Shown here: piece by piece, positions 33,721 through 45,082 of the stretch | Layout of the letters: each line of letters begins with the position of its first letter | Position numbering within the stretch: the stretch's first letter is position 1 | Source: Ovis canadensis | Lineage: Eukaryota; Chordata; Mammalia; Artiodactyla; Bovidae | DNA length: 64,000 nt | Direction of reading: 5' to 3' | NCBI RefSeq assembly: GCF_042477335.2 | Contig: NC_091245.1 | Span: 81,878,501 to 81,942,500, forward strand | Made by a program: the position numbers and the translations under genes | Notes under the pieces: generated by a model | What the model was told of the DNA's origin: nothing | Databases searched by the model: none | The model's input: only the letters and a program-made list of their open reading frames with translations

Positions 33721-35081
33721 CACCTGGGTTTTAGTTGGGTAAATAGGAAGTTACTGGACATGAGGAATTTTCCAGGAGCCTTGCCATTCTCATGGGACAG
33801 CTAAAAAACTCCTACTCATTCTTTAGCTGCTGAATCTAAATGCTTTGGAAAGGAGAGAAGGGTATGTGAATTTCTATCGTCTGCAGGGACTACGATATGC
33901 CCAATGAAAAGTTGAACTATTTGAATAGTGTCACTGTCTTGGTAAAGAAATCACAATTCAAAGATGTGACCAATAGAAAACAGATGCTGGGCAAGAGTTA
34001 GTGGACTCTCATGAGGGAGATGCTGACACCTGGGACCACCAAGAATGGTATTTTTAAAAAAAATAATAGATAGTGATGATTAAGGACTAGAAGCTTTACC
34101 ACCACCAATAACATCACCACCAGAACTCCATGGATGCTTTTAAACCTTCCAGAGCTTAGATCAAATCCACAAAGCATCTGAAACTTGATGAAAATATATT
34201 TTGTACATACTTTGCCCTGATAAGAATTAATGTACTTTTCAGCTTCTGGGATAGTTAAAAGCTAGAGTTAGAATTTAAATTCAGTTATAGAAAAATAAAA
34301 ATACTGAATATTTTGGATTTTTTTTTAAAGATTTCATTTGTTATTGTACTTTCCATAAATTTATCTTTCATTAATGTGCTTCAACATAAGATTTAGTAAA
34401 TATTCTAACTTTACAAGTTTTATTTGACCACCATTTAGCTGTTAACTATTTTTGGAATCTAATATTAAAGGCCAAATTAAAAATTTACCAAGTACCTAAG
34501 AATTTAGTAAATTTAATTTTCATAATTTTAAATGTTATAATCAGAATATTTTTGTCAGTTGTTTCCTGAGATATGAATATAAATTGCTCTTTTATATTCA
34601 TTTATGATTATTTCCATACATAAAGGCTGTTCTTAATCATCTTTGTCCATTCCTGCTGTCACAGAGATAGAAAACAGCATAAAACATTTTCAGTCTCCAC
34701 AGGTCATTTAAAATTATCAAATGACCTAGAGGCTAAAACAGGCTATGTCCTTTTACTGAACCCCAGGAGTCACTAATATTTCTTTTAGCATGATGAAATA
34801 ATAGAATTTACTTTTCTTGCCTAAAGTATGATAGAATTCACTTGTCCAGCTTATTAAGAACTTTGTTTCATTTATATTTTTTATTTTCTTTTTTTCATGA
34901 GCATGAAAACAAATTCCACAGGACAGTAACAGGCCTGAAAATATGAGTTTGCACACTATATAGAATGTTCCTTTAATAAGAAGCCAGAGCAATATAGAAA
35001 ATAGGGATTGACCCCAAATCAAACATGAGTCAGGGCCCTGTATTGCTGTTCCTGAAACCATCTCTGCTCTCTTCCTAGAGC
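33721..35081. other. Unassigned AT-rich sequence
   Basis: No gene or recognised repeat over about 1.36 kb, apart from short A and T runs. Confidence 0.4.
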
Positions 35082-35290
35082 CTCCCAAGTGGCACAAGAA
35101 ATTGGTCAAGAAATCCCTTGCCAATGAAGGAGATGCGAGAGTGCACTGCAGGTTGGATCTCTGGGTTGGGAAGATCCCCTGCAGTAGGAAATGGCAACCC
35201 ATTCCAGTATTCTTGCTGGGGAAATTCCATGGACAGAGAAGTCTAGCAGGCTACAGTCCATGGGGTCACAAAGGTTTGAACAGGACTGAG
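35082..35290 (+). mobile_element. Bov-tA SINE abutting a BovB 3' fragment
   Basis: Diverged head (gcctcccaagtggcacaaga, ccttgccaatgaaggagatg), then attccagtattcttgctggg, ending in gaacaggactgagc at about 35291. BovB sequence starts immediately after, in the same orientation. Confidence 0.9.
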
Positions 35291-35292
35291 CA

Positions 35293-35921
35293 TGGCAAAT
35301 TGATGGGGAAACAGTGGCTGACTTTATCTTTCTGGGCTCCAAAGTCACTGCAGATGGTGATTGCAGCCATGAAATTAAAAGATGCTTACTCCTTGGAAGG
35401 AAAGTTACGACCAACCTAGATAGCATATTAAAAAGCAGAGACATTGCTTTGTCAACAGAGGTCCGTCTAGTCAAGGCTATGGTTTTTATGGTGGTCATGT
35501 ATGGATGAGAGTTGGACTATAAAGAAAGCTGAGCGCTGATGAATTGATGTTTTTGAACTGTGGTGTTGGAGAAGACTCTTAAGAGTCCCTTGGACTGCAA
35601 GGAGATCCAACCAGTCCATCCTAAAGGAAATCGGTCTTGAATATTCATTGGAAGGACTGATACTGAAGCTGAAACTTCAATACTTTGGCCACCTGATGCA
35701 AAGAGCTGACTTGTTTGAAAAGGCCTCGATGCTAGGAAAGATTGAGGGCAGGAGGAGAAGGAGACAACAGAGGATGAGATGGTTGGATGGCATCACCAAC
35801 TCAACGGACATGCATTTGGGTGGACTCCGAGAGTTGGTGATGGACAGGGAGGCCTGGCATGCTGTGGTTCATGGGGTCGAAAGGAGTCAGACACGACTGA
35901 GCGACTGAACTGAACTGACTG
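35293..35921 (+). mobile_element. BovB LINE 3' end
   Basis: Starts at atggcaaattgatggggaaa and runs to gcgactgaactgaactgact. Open pieces are 35314-35508 (VTADGDCSHEIKRCLLLGRK) and 35648-35908 ([19 protein letters not shown] ... [18 protein letters not shown], stop). Only the C-terminal region remains. Confidence 0.93.
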
Positions 35922-36653
35922 ATCACACAGTAAAACAACAATAAACTCTTCTCCTCCTCTCTTATAAATCATTAAACTGCCTTCAGGTTTCCCACTTAAA
36001 CATTAGAACCAGGAATACTCCACAATTTATTTCTCTCTTAATTTATTTTGCCTAGTGTATCTTCAGAATCTGCACAAAAAATATTATCATTTCTATGATA
36101 TAAATGGATAATAAAAATTATAATGCTACCCTTCTTGGCTGAAATAATGTTTACAATTCACGTGTCGTCTTAAAAAGGTTGCACCCTAGAAAGATTTTGC
36201 ATGGCCTGTTGTAAAATATTCCAAGACAAACTTTATAAATATAGACTTTGATTTTGGTTCAATTTTCAATCAAAATATCAAAAAGTAGTAATGTGGAATA
36301 CAAATTAATGACAGTAAAAAATTATAGCTGATACTTTTACTATGAAGCCATCTTTTACAGCTTTTTCTTCCCCAGTGAATTTACATACCAGTAATCTTCA
36401 AACTTAGATTTACTGCATTTTTAAACATTCAGGGAACAATCTTTATTCTTTACCACATCAAACTATATACTTTTAAGACGAGATCCCACAAATTGTACAT
36501 ATAATCTGTGTCACAATTAAATGTTTAAAGTTTGTATTTTCAACTTTAACATTTGTGTTTTAAAACATTATTTGTCAATGTTCACCAGTTGCCTGAGGAA
36601 AAAACAGACTTCTGAAATTTTATTTACTCATGTCTTGCTTTTTTTCACTGAGC
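35922..36653. other. Unassigned AT-rich sequence
   Basis: Nothing recognisable. It ends at a run of about 22 T residues (36655-36676). Confidence 0.4.
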
Positions 36654-36708
36654 TTTTTTTTTTTTTTTTTTTTTTTGAGCTACCTAGGCTTAGATAGATA
36701 ATGTGGTG

Positions 36709-36918
36709 GTTATTGTTTTAGTCGCTAAATTGTGTCCAACTCTTTGCAACCCACATACTGTAACCCTCCAGGCTGCTTTGTCCTGGGAATTCCCAGGCAA
36801 GAATACTGGAGTGGGTTGTCATTTTCTTCTCTAGGGGATCTTCCTGACCCAGGGATTGAAACTGCGTCTCCTGAATTGGCAGGTGGATTCTTTACCACTG
36901 AGCCACTATGGAAGCCCC
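36709..36918 (-). mobile_element. Bov-tA SINE, antisense
   Basis: Tail gttattgttttagtcgctaa; antisense tRNA-like head gtggattctttaccactgag and cactatggaagcccc at the right. Diverged TSD tagataatgtggt (36696-36708) and cagatagcgtggt (36919-36931). An A-rich run follows at 36933-36952. Confidence 0.93.
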
Positions 36919-37149
36919 AGATAGCGTGGTAAAGAAAAAAAAAAAAAAAAAACTAGCTCTGATAAACACCAATCAAGACACATATTTTCTATAGCAAAGC
37001 TAGCAGATAAGAAATAAATAAGTTGGAGATAAGTAGAAAAGCTGATGTAATTAAACACCCTACTACTAAGAGAAAAAAAGATACTTTAAAAAGTAACTGA
37101 GAGGTAATGAAGAGGAAAAACGTATCTGATGAGTTCCATAGATAACATC

Positions 37150-37406
37150 TTGCTAAGTCTCTTCAGTCGTGTCCGACTCTGTGCCACCCCATAGGCGGCA
37201 GCCCACCAGGGTCCCCCGTCCCTGGGATTCTCCAGGCAAGAACACTGGAGTGGGTTGCCATTTCCTTCTCCAGTGCATGAAAGTGAAAAGTGAAAGTGAA
37301 GTCGCTCAGTCGTGTCCGACTCTTCGTGACCCCATGGACTGCAGCCTACCAGGCTCCTCCGTCCATGGGATTTTCCAGGTGAGAGTACTGGAGTCGGGTG
37401 CCATTG
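37150..37406 (-). mobile_element. Bov-A2 SINE, left arm of an inverted pair
   Basis: Antisense dimer from ttgctaagtctcttcagtcg to gagtcgggtgccattg. Its head faces the sense Bov-A2 that starts 20 bp further right. Confidence 0.95.
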
Positions 37407-37425
37407 TAGTGCTAGTTTAATATAT

Positions 37426-37699
37426 TGGAGAAGGCAATGGCACCCCACTCCAGTACTCTTGCCTGGAAAATCCCATGGGAGGAGGAACCTGGTAGGCCGC
37501 GGTCCATGGGGTCGCTAGAGTCGGATACGACTGAGCGACTTCACTTTCACTTTTCACTTTCATGCACTGGAGAAGGAAATGGTACCCACTCCAGTGTTCT
37601 TGCCTGGAGAATCCCAGGGACGGGGCAGCCTGGTGGGCTGCCGTCTATAGGGTCGCACAGAGTCGGACACGACTGAAGTGACTTAGCAGCAACAGCAGC
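37426..37699 (+). mobile_element. Bov-A2 SINE, right arm of an inverted pair
   Basis: Sense dimer with head tggagaaggcaatggcaccc and tail agcagcaacagcagc. Perfect 12-bp TSD agtttaatatat at 37414-37425 and 37700-37711. It is therefore an independent insertion next to the antisense copy, not a segmental inversion. Confidence 0.96.
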
Positions 37700-37711
37700 A
37701 GTTTAATATAT

Positions 37712-38039
37712 AAAGGTCATTTCACACTTGATGTATCTGAAAAGACATTTGATCTCACTCTTACACCCACACCCATATCTGTTTCTTCTCCAGTTGTCCC
37801 CATTTTAGAAAATGACATGTATTTTCACATTGTCATTTGAACCCAAATCCTTTTATGTTGTCCTTGAATACTTTCAAGCATACCATCATTTAGTTCTTCA
37901 GCAGGTTCTGTTTGCTCCATCTTTCTGGAACAATATTTCCTGAATCTGCTTATTTCTCATCTGCCTCAGTTCTTCTGTCCCTATCCAAACCATCTCATTG
38001 TACCTGGACTATGAAATTTCAGTGCCTTTCTAATAATTC
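37712..38039. other. Unassigned, perhaps upstream L2
   Basis: CT-rich unassigned text. It may be the diverged upstream part of the L2 that is clearer from 38040. Confidence 0.35.
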
Positions 38040-38650
38040 TCATTGTTTCAACTCCTTTCCTTCTACAGACACTTTTCTACAAAGCAGGTAGCCTGATCAT
38101 TTATAAATGTAAATCAGATCACACACTCTTTTGCTCAGATTCTGCTGTGTCTTCATTTTATTCCACAGAAAAGCAAATTTCAACCTCACTTAAGTGACTC
38201 TGCATGATCTCTCCAACCTCTCCACTCATGTAAGTTTCTGGTTTACTTCCTTAATTTGGTCTCACTAGTTTTCCTGATGATTTTTCAATAAGCTAGGTTG
38301 ATTCTGACTCCAAATTTTGCACTGTATTTCTTCTTTGCTTAGAATTCTCCCAGTTCTCCATGAACCCCGTTCCCTTATTGTATTCAGAGTTCTGTTTATA
38401 GAATCATCTATGGAGAGAGGATTTCCTTGATCATCCCACATAAAATTCTCTAGTCCTTGATATGCTTTATTTCCTACAAATAGCTTAACTATTCAACATT
38501 ATATTGTTTTATATTTGTTTATTAGTTCATTATTTTCTCCCTCAACTAGGATATAAACTTCATGAGAGATTTTGGCTAGTGGATCCTTTGTTTTCTCAGA
38601 AACAATGCATTACACAATGTAACATTAAATAGGTATTGGCGAACCAGATC
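38040..38650 (+). mobile_element. L2 LINE 3' region
   Basis: Landmarks in order: agcctgatcatttataaatg, actctgcatgatctctccaa, ggatttccttgatcatccca, ctaggatataaacttcatga and a terminal taaataggtattgg. The pattern fits the ancient L2-associated 3' sequence in sense orientation. Confidence 0.65.
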
Positions 38651-38654
38651 AACG

Positions 38655-38990
38655 GGGCTTTCCTGGTAGCTCAGTGGTAAAGAATCTGCCTTGGAGATGC
38701 GAGTTCAGTTCTGGATGAGGAATATTCCCTAGAGAAGGAAATGGCAACCCACTTCAATATTCTTGCCTGGGAAATTCCATGGACAGTGGAGCTTGGTGGG
38801 CCATAGTCTGCTGCTGCTGCTGCTAAGTCTCTTCAGTCGTGTTTGACTCTGTGCGACCCCATAGATGGCAGCCCACTAATCTCCTCTGTCCCTGGGCAAG
38901 AATACTGGAGTGGGTTGCCATTTCCTTCTCCAGTGCATGTCTATGGGGACACAAGAGTCACACATGACTTAATAACTAAACAACTACATC
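38655..38990 (+). mobile_element. Bov-tA SINE split by another SINE
   Basis: Head ggggctttcctggtagctca, body attcttgcctgggaaattcc up to gggccatagtc at 38807. Resumes at 38939 (tctatggggacacaagagtc) and ends near cttaataactaaacaact. Confidence 0.92.
38808..38938 (-). mobile_element. Bov-A SINE inside a Bov-tA SINE
   Basis: Antisense monomer from (ctg)n ctaagtctcttcagtcgtg to ccttctccagtgcatg. The short flanks catagtct and catgtct may be a diverged TSD. Confidence 0.9.
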
Positions 38991-39114
38991 AATGAACAAA
39001 CTGCAGTAGTCATCCCCCCTTGAATGCATCAGCCAGTCCCCAGGCCTACAGTCTTTAATTTCAGTATCACATACTAAATTTACTTGGATGACAGTAAATA
39101 AATTTTTTCTTGTC

Positions 39115-39212
39115 CTTCCACATGGCATATGAGATCTTAGTTTCTTGACCAAGGACCTAACCTGTGCAGTGGAAGCACAAAGTCTTAACCACTGGACCAC
39201 CAGAGAAGTACC
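39115..39212 (-). mobile_element. CHR-type SINE fragment, antisense
   Basis: The order cacatggcatatgagatctt, tttcttgaccaaggacctaa and ccactggaccaccagagaag is the antisense tRNA-derived part of a CHR SINE. Its 5' boundary is vague. Confidence 0.7.
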
Positions 39213-39592
39213 TTTTTTTATGTGAAGGTTCATGTCTCATCTTTAATTTCAAGTGTAGGGCTAACATATTAATATTCATTTTAAGAAACTATATCATCAT
39301 TTGTATCATCACTTTAATAAAAAAGTCATTTTAATTTAGGTAAGATAGTTAATGTGGCTCTAGTGATGACAATACTATATAAAATTAATGCATTACTTTC
39401 ATTATCTGATAAATATAAATCCTTAGCATATAAATGTGGCAAGTTCTACAGCTCACATCCAGCAACATTAGTATCATCAGGCAAAGAAAACTCAGCTTCT
39501 CACCAGAGAAGGGAGAGAAATTTAAGTGTTCTTTTAACTAGTGTATGAGATTTTGTTCTAAACACTTTGTTTTTTAGAAAGGCAAACCAGCA
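39213..39592. other. Unassigned AT-rich sequence
   Basis: Nothing recognisable. Confidence 0.4.
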
Positions 39593-39600
39593 TATTAGAC

Positions 39601-39807
39601 CAGTGGTTCTAAACTGAGGATGATTTTTATCACCAAAAGACATTAACAATGTTTTCAGTTTTGGATGTCACAGCTTGGAGAAAGGTACCATTGGCATCTA
39701 ATCTGTAGGCACCAGGAATGCTGCTAAAATTCCCACAATATACAGGGTAGCTCTGCATAGTAAATTATCCAGACCAAAATGTTACCACCGCCTAGGTTGA
39801 AAAACTG
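39601..39807 (+). mobile_element. MER5-type (hAT-Charlie) DNA transposon
   Basis: Starts cagtggttctaaactgagga and ends ggttgaaaaactg. Internal caaaagacattaacaatgtt, taccattggcatctaatctg and ggaatgctgctaaaattccc follow the MER5A consensus. The 8-bp flanks tattagac (39593-39600) and tgttagac (39808-39815) differ at one base, which is the TSD length of hAT elements. It is non-autonomous and encodes nothing. Confidence 0.85.
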
Positions 39808-39815
39808 TGTTAGAC

Positions 39816-40609
39816 AGGCAGGACTGTAATTTTAAGTCTTTCTTTAATTCAGAACACAAAATAATTTTGAAACTTGTTCAAAACTTCAAGCTTATTCCTC
39901 TGCATTTATGATCTCTAAGCTTCAAGCAATCAGTGCCATCTCATATCTTTCTTCTCTGACTCATGCAGACTCAGAGTAACTGCTCTTTCATCTTAGTTTC
40001 TGCTGCTCTTCCTGAAAATATGTAGCTTATAGATCAATTACTTAGGTCGAGAGAGTCTGGGAGCCCAAGTGACCATTTTTTCTTTCTATGAGTGATTTTT
40101 CCCTTGAATTTTTATTTGATTATTCCATTGCTAATGCACCCATCTTTCTGACAAAAATTTTCATCATCTTTTTCCCAAAACAGAATATGCTCTAAAATGA
40201 CTATTGGGAACTGATTAAATAAAAACTGACTCAAATTTTTCAACTAAATTGAATAAACTGAGGCGTGTATATTGTAGAATTATTTTAACTTTTTTTGAAA
40301 TGAAATACTTTCTGTTCCAATAAGTTTAATATTTGTCTTATTATTGGGAAAAAAGAATTTCTGCTGTTGAGACTTTTCATTCTCAGATATCAGTAAACTT
40401 GTTGACTTAATCTGGCATTAATGGGGAATGGCATCTTTAGAGCTCAAACTCTATCTAGCTAGTTCCATGACTTTTATGCTATTTTAGATGTATGTTTGAA
40501 TTAATAAAGCATCTTGTGATTTCATATATCTTAATGTGTTATATGATATATTTAAGTACACTGTACATATTAAATTTTTCCTTAGTAAACTAAAGTACTT
40601 AAATTTGCT
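39816..40609. other. Unassigned AT-rich sequence
   Basis: Nothing recognisable. Confidence 0.4.
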
Positions 40610-40945
40610 TCAGATAGTCCTAGATTAAATCAATGCTCAATCATTTACTGGTGTAACTGTTGTTTAATCACCAAGTTGTGTCCAACTCTTTTGCAACCCC
40701 ATGGACTAGAGCCTCCCAAACTACTCTGTCCATGGGATTTCCCAGACAAGAATACTGGAGTTGGTTGCCATTTCCTTCTCCAGGGGATTTTCCCATGACT
40801 GTAGGCAAGTTATTTAGAAACTAGGTCCTATGATCTATCTGACACTATCTTATGGAGTATTACAAAGAAAAATAATATGATAAATGAAAAATGTCTCACA
40901 TGGTCTCTGACACTTAGGAGGTAAATAATAAGTAGGAATGAGTGT
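40610..40945 (+). mobile_element. MIR SINE split by a Bov-A SINE
   Basis: The left part has ctagattaaatcaatgctca and ttactggtgtaact. After the inserted SINE, the right part has gtaggcaagttatttagaaa and ctctgacacttaggaggtaa. Together they follow the MIR consensus in plus orientation, well diverged. Confidence 0.55.
40659..40796 (-). mobile_element. Bov-A SINE monomer, antisense
   Basis: From gttgtttaatcaccaagttg to ccttctccaggggattttcc, inserted in the MIR. TSD at most about 5 bp and unclear. Confidence 0.9.
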
Positions 40946-41713
40946 ATAAGTAGTGTTATTAGTGTATAAAAATTTTATTTTCTAATGAAACGGAAAGGTT
41001 CAAAATTCTTTAGAGAAATTGATCAGGACCTTTATACCATATTGTGGTCCATGCTACCTCTTGACTCAGAAGCAACATATCATAAGACATTTGTTCATTT
41101 AATAAATAAAAGTGCACTTTTTTTTCCATATAGATATTGAGTTATTCAGGTTTGTGTTTTGTCTTCCCCAAGTATGTCAATTTCCCCTTTGGACTGCTCT
41201 CAACTTTATAAATAAATAAATAACGAATTATCTATACATGTGAGTCTACTTCTGACTGCTCTATTCTGTTTTACTGATCTATTTGTTTTTCTTTATGCCA
41301 ACATAACACAGAAAAGACATTTAAATGTTAGAAGGTATTAAATTTAAAGTATGTGTGAGATATGTTTCATTTGTGAATATGGTACACCTGATTTTATTTA
41401 AGTTTAAAAATCTGAGATTTAAGATATCAAAATGGCAGGTATTATTTTGATTACCGAGGATATGAATACAAATTATTTTCAGGCCTTTTAAAGATAAATT
41501 TCATAAAAATGTTATTCTGAGTAAATAAGCAAATGAAAGGCTGATTGATGATACTTGATATAGACAATGTTTTATTTGTCATTCTTTGTCACGGGCCATT
41601 TGTAGCCATAAACCAAAAATATTAAAAAAAAAAATAATAGAGAGAGAGAAAAGAATTTCCGGAATCTTAGCCTCAATAACATTTTTCAAAGTGAGGACAA
41701 ATCCCTATCACAG
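40946..41713. other. Unassigned AT-rich sequence
   Basis: No gene. Contains a short (AAAT)n tract near 41209-41222 and an A run at 41623-41633. Confidence 0.4.
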
Positions 41714-41730
41714 TGACTTGCACAAAATGA

Positions 41731-41937
41731 AAACAGTGAAAGTGTTGGTCACTGAGTCATGTCCAACTCTTTGTGATCCCATATAGATCACAGGCTCCTC
41801 TGTCTATGGAATTCTCCAGGCAAGAACACTGAAATGGCCATTCCATTCTCCAGGAGATCTTCCTGACCCAGGGATCAAACTCGAGTCTCCCACATTGCAA
41901 GCACACTGTTTACTGTCTGAGTCATCAGGGACACCCA
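41731..41937 (-). mobile_element. Bov-tA SINE, antisense
   Basis: Body gtcactgagtcatgtccaac, antisense B-box-like ggatcaaactc, head end tcatcagggacaccc. Flanks starting gacttgcacaaaat (41715) and gacttgccaaaaaa (41942) look like a diverged TSD. Confidence 0.92.
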
Positions 41938-41955
41938 AAAAGACTTGCCAAAAAA

Positions 41956-43298
41956 TAGGGGGAAATAGTCAATCATAAATATATGCTGCATGAACTAATG
42001 AATGCATGAAAAAATGAATGTTGGGGACATACAGATTGCTTTGAACATTTTCTATGATATTATGATTGACATAATGGTTACTTTCATATATGGCAAAGGC
42101 TGACCATCCTGAGATAATATGATAATTTTAAGAAATATCAGATTTTGAAATGAGATATGAATATGTATGAATATGAATATCTCACCTCTCACAACTATGT
42201 AAGGCAATATGCATTCAAACTTTTCTATTTCTAAAATTTCTTTCCATCTCTTTTAAGGTGTATTACATTAAAAAAAATCTCATACTGACTTATCTTCCCA
42301 ACTCACTTTCCCAACTGTTACACACACATGAAAGCAACAGTTTTCTATAAATCTTTCAATGGTTGGCTAATTCCAAGTCAGTTATGTGCTCACACTGTGA
42401 TAAAATTATAATGTATTTCTCTTCCTAAAGTTTGGATTTACTTCAGACCTTGGAATGTGGATTATAACACAACAAATCTCACCATCTGGAGGTTTGCAAG
42501 TCATAATATTTTTTACCTTTATTGTCACTGCATCTCTTCATAAATTCATAAGTATATGAGAATAAACATACACTATTCCTTGCAGTTTGTCAGTACAATA
42601 GACATTTGTGACAAGTAAATTGCTAACAAAACATTTATAACAAATATGATCTGGATGATAAGTTGTACCTTTAAAATAGAAATAAAAATTTCCAGGCATC
42701 TAATTTTTATATTACGGGCTCAAGAACAGAATTTTCTCATTTGAAGAATTAAGTGAGCTGACAGTTACTGAGTAACAAAAACCTACCAGCTACAATCGAC
42801 TGCACTGTTGTAGAGTTCAACCTTTTGAAAAGCCTATATTTTATTCCCTAGATGCTAATAAGCTTCCCAACTTGATAAAAAGTTGACTTACCATACAGGT
42901 GATGCCTCATAAAGATGGGTCTATACAACATCCTTGAGAAATCATGTTCAGATACTGCAGACTTTCAGGTTAGTGAGAAAGATAGATGCAAGATCTGTGA
43001 AATTTGAAATCAGTTAAATTTTGAAAAATATATATTGACAATTATTTCAAAGGTCTGTAAACATGATACAAACACTTACCGATTGAAATTTTCTAATTGA
43101 CTCAAAGTCATTTTCCCAACATCTCTGGTTGAAGGGTGAGGAAAGGTGAAGTTGGCACGGATTGTGCCTGCTTTAAGCAGTATCATTCTTACTAATTTTA
43201 GCTTTGAGCCTATTGAAACAATTTAAATTATATGGAAGACAATATATTTGGCCATTTCCTTTATTTCTCCCAGTAGTAATCAGAAGTCATGGTGGTAA
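41956..43298. other. Unassigned AT-rich sequence
   Basis: About 1.3 kb without a recognised gene or repeat. A small gaatat direct repeat occurs near 42160-42180. Confidence 0.4.
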
Positions 43299-43655
43299 TT
43301 CATTCAGTTCAGTCCAGTACCTCATTTGTGTCCAGTTCTTTTTGACCCCATGGGTGAAGCACACCAGGCCTCCTTGTCCATCACCAACTCCTGGAGCTTA
43401 CTCAAATGCATATCCATCGTGTCAGTGATGCCATCCAACCATCTCATCCTTTGTCGTCCCCTTCTCCTCCTGCCTTCAATCTTTCCCAGCACCAGGGTAT
43501 TTTCCAATGAGTCAGTTCTTCACATCAAGTGCCCAAAGTATTGGAGTTTCAGCTTCAGAATCAGTCCTTCCAATGAGCATTCAGGACTGATTCTCTTTAG
43601 GATTGACTGGTTTGATCTCCTTGAAGTCCAGGGGACTCTCCAGAGTTTTCTCTAC
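43299..43655 (-). mobile_element. BovB 3' end, short
   Basis: About 355 bp from the 3' tail (cattcagttcagtccagtac) to gactctccagagttttctct, corresponding to the last 100 or so codons. Minus-strand text at 43322-43507 includes [21 protein letters not shown] second BovB in the same orientation starts immediately after. Confidence 0.93.
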
Positions 43656-45080
43656 CAGTTCAGTTCAGTCACTCAGTCGTGTCCAACTCTTTGCAGCCCC
43701 ATGAATCACAGCACGCCAGGCCTCCCTGTCCATCACCAACTCCCAGAGTTCAGACTCATGTCCATCAAGTCAGTGATGCCATCCAGCCATCTCATCCTCG
43801 GTTGTCCCCTTCTCCTCCTGCCCCCAATCCCTCCCAGCATCAGAGTCTTTTCCAATGAGTCAACTCTTCAATGAGGTGGTCAAAGCACTGGAGTTTCAGC
43901 TTTAGCATCATTCCTTCCACAGAAATGCCAGGGCTGATCTCCTTCAGAATGGACTGGTTGGATCTTCTTACAGTCCAAGGGACTCTCAAGAGTCTTCTCC
44001 AACACCACAGTTCAAAAGCATCAATTCTTCAGCGCCCAGCCTTCTTCACAGTCCAACTCTCACATCCATACATGACTACTGTAAAAATCATAGCTTTGAC
44101 TAGATGGACCTTTGTTGGCAAAGTAATGTCTCTGCTTTTTAGTATGCCATCTAGGTTGGTCATAACTTTTCTTCCAAGGAGTAGACGTCTTTTAATTTCA
44201 TGGCTGCAGTCACCATCTGCAGTGATTTTGAAGCTCCCCAAAATAAAGTCTCTATTTCCGCTGTTTCCCCCATCTATTTTCCATGAAGTGATGGAACCAG
44301 ATGTCATGATCTTAATTTTCTGAATGTTGAGTTTTAAGTCAACTTTTACTCTCCTCTTTCACTTTCATCAAGAGGCTCTTTAGTTCTTCACTTTCTGCCA
44401 TAAGGGTGGTGTCATCTGCATATCTGAGATTACTGAAATTTCTTCCAGCAACCTTGATTCCAGCTTGTGCTTCATCTAGCCCAGCATTTTGCATGATGTA
44501 CTCTGCATATAAGTTAAATAAGCAGGGTGACAATATGCAGTCTTGTACACCTTTCCCAATTTGGAACCAGTCTCTTTTGTTCATTTGTTCCATGTCCATT
44601 TCTAACTGCAGCTTCTTAACCTGCATACAGATTTCTCAAGAGGCAGGTCAGGTGGTCTGATATTTCCGTCTCTTGAAGAATTTTCCAGTTTGTTGTGATC
44701 CACACAGTCAAAGGCTTTGGCATAGTCAATAAAGCAGAAGTAGATGTTTTTTTCTGGAACTCTCTTGCTTTCTCAATCATCCAACAGATGTTAGCAATTT
44801 GATGTCTGGTTTTTTTTTTTTTTTTTTCTTTGCCTTTTCTAAATCCAGCTTGAACATCTGGAAGTTCACAGTTCACGTACGGCTGAAGCCTGGCTTTGAG
44901 AATTTTGAGCATCACTTTGCTAGCATGTGAGATGTAATTGTGAGGTGGTTTGAACATTCTTTGGCATTGCCTTTCTTTGGGTTTGGAATGAAAACTGATT
45001 TTTTCCAGTCCTGTGGCTACTGCTGAGTTTTCCAAATTTGCTGGCATATTGAGTACAGCACTTTCACAGCATCATCTTCA
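43656..45080 (-). mobile_element. BovB LINE, 3' 1.4 kb
   Basis: Runs from the 3' tail (cagttcagttcagtcactca) back to the linker/RT start (tcacagcatcatctt). Minus-strand frames are 44029-44307 (ITADGDCSHEIKRRLLLGRK), 44339-44626 (FSNLRYADDTTLMAES, YADD intact) and 44616-45047 (LPDVQAGFRKGKEKKKKKTR, with an A-run expansion inserted). The expansion is a run of about 18 T at 44810-44827 on the plus strand. Frames are broken. An EN-domain piece in the opposite orientation follows. Confidence 0.94.
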
Positions 45081-45082
45081 TC

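Noticed and set aside
37150-37699. Inverted SINE pair as a transposon with long terminal inverted repeats
   Set aside because: Each arm is an ordinary Bov-A2 dimer, and the right arm has its own 12-bp TSD.
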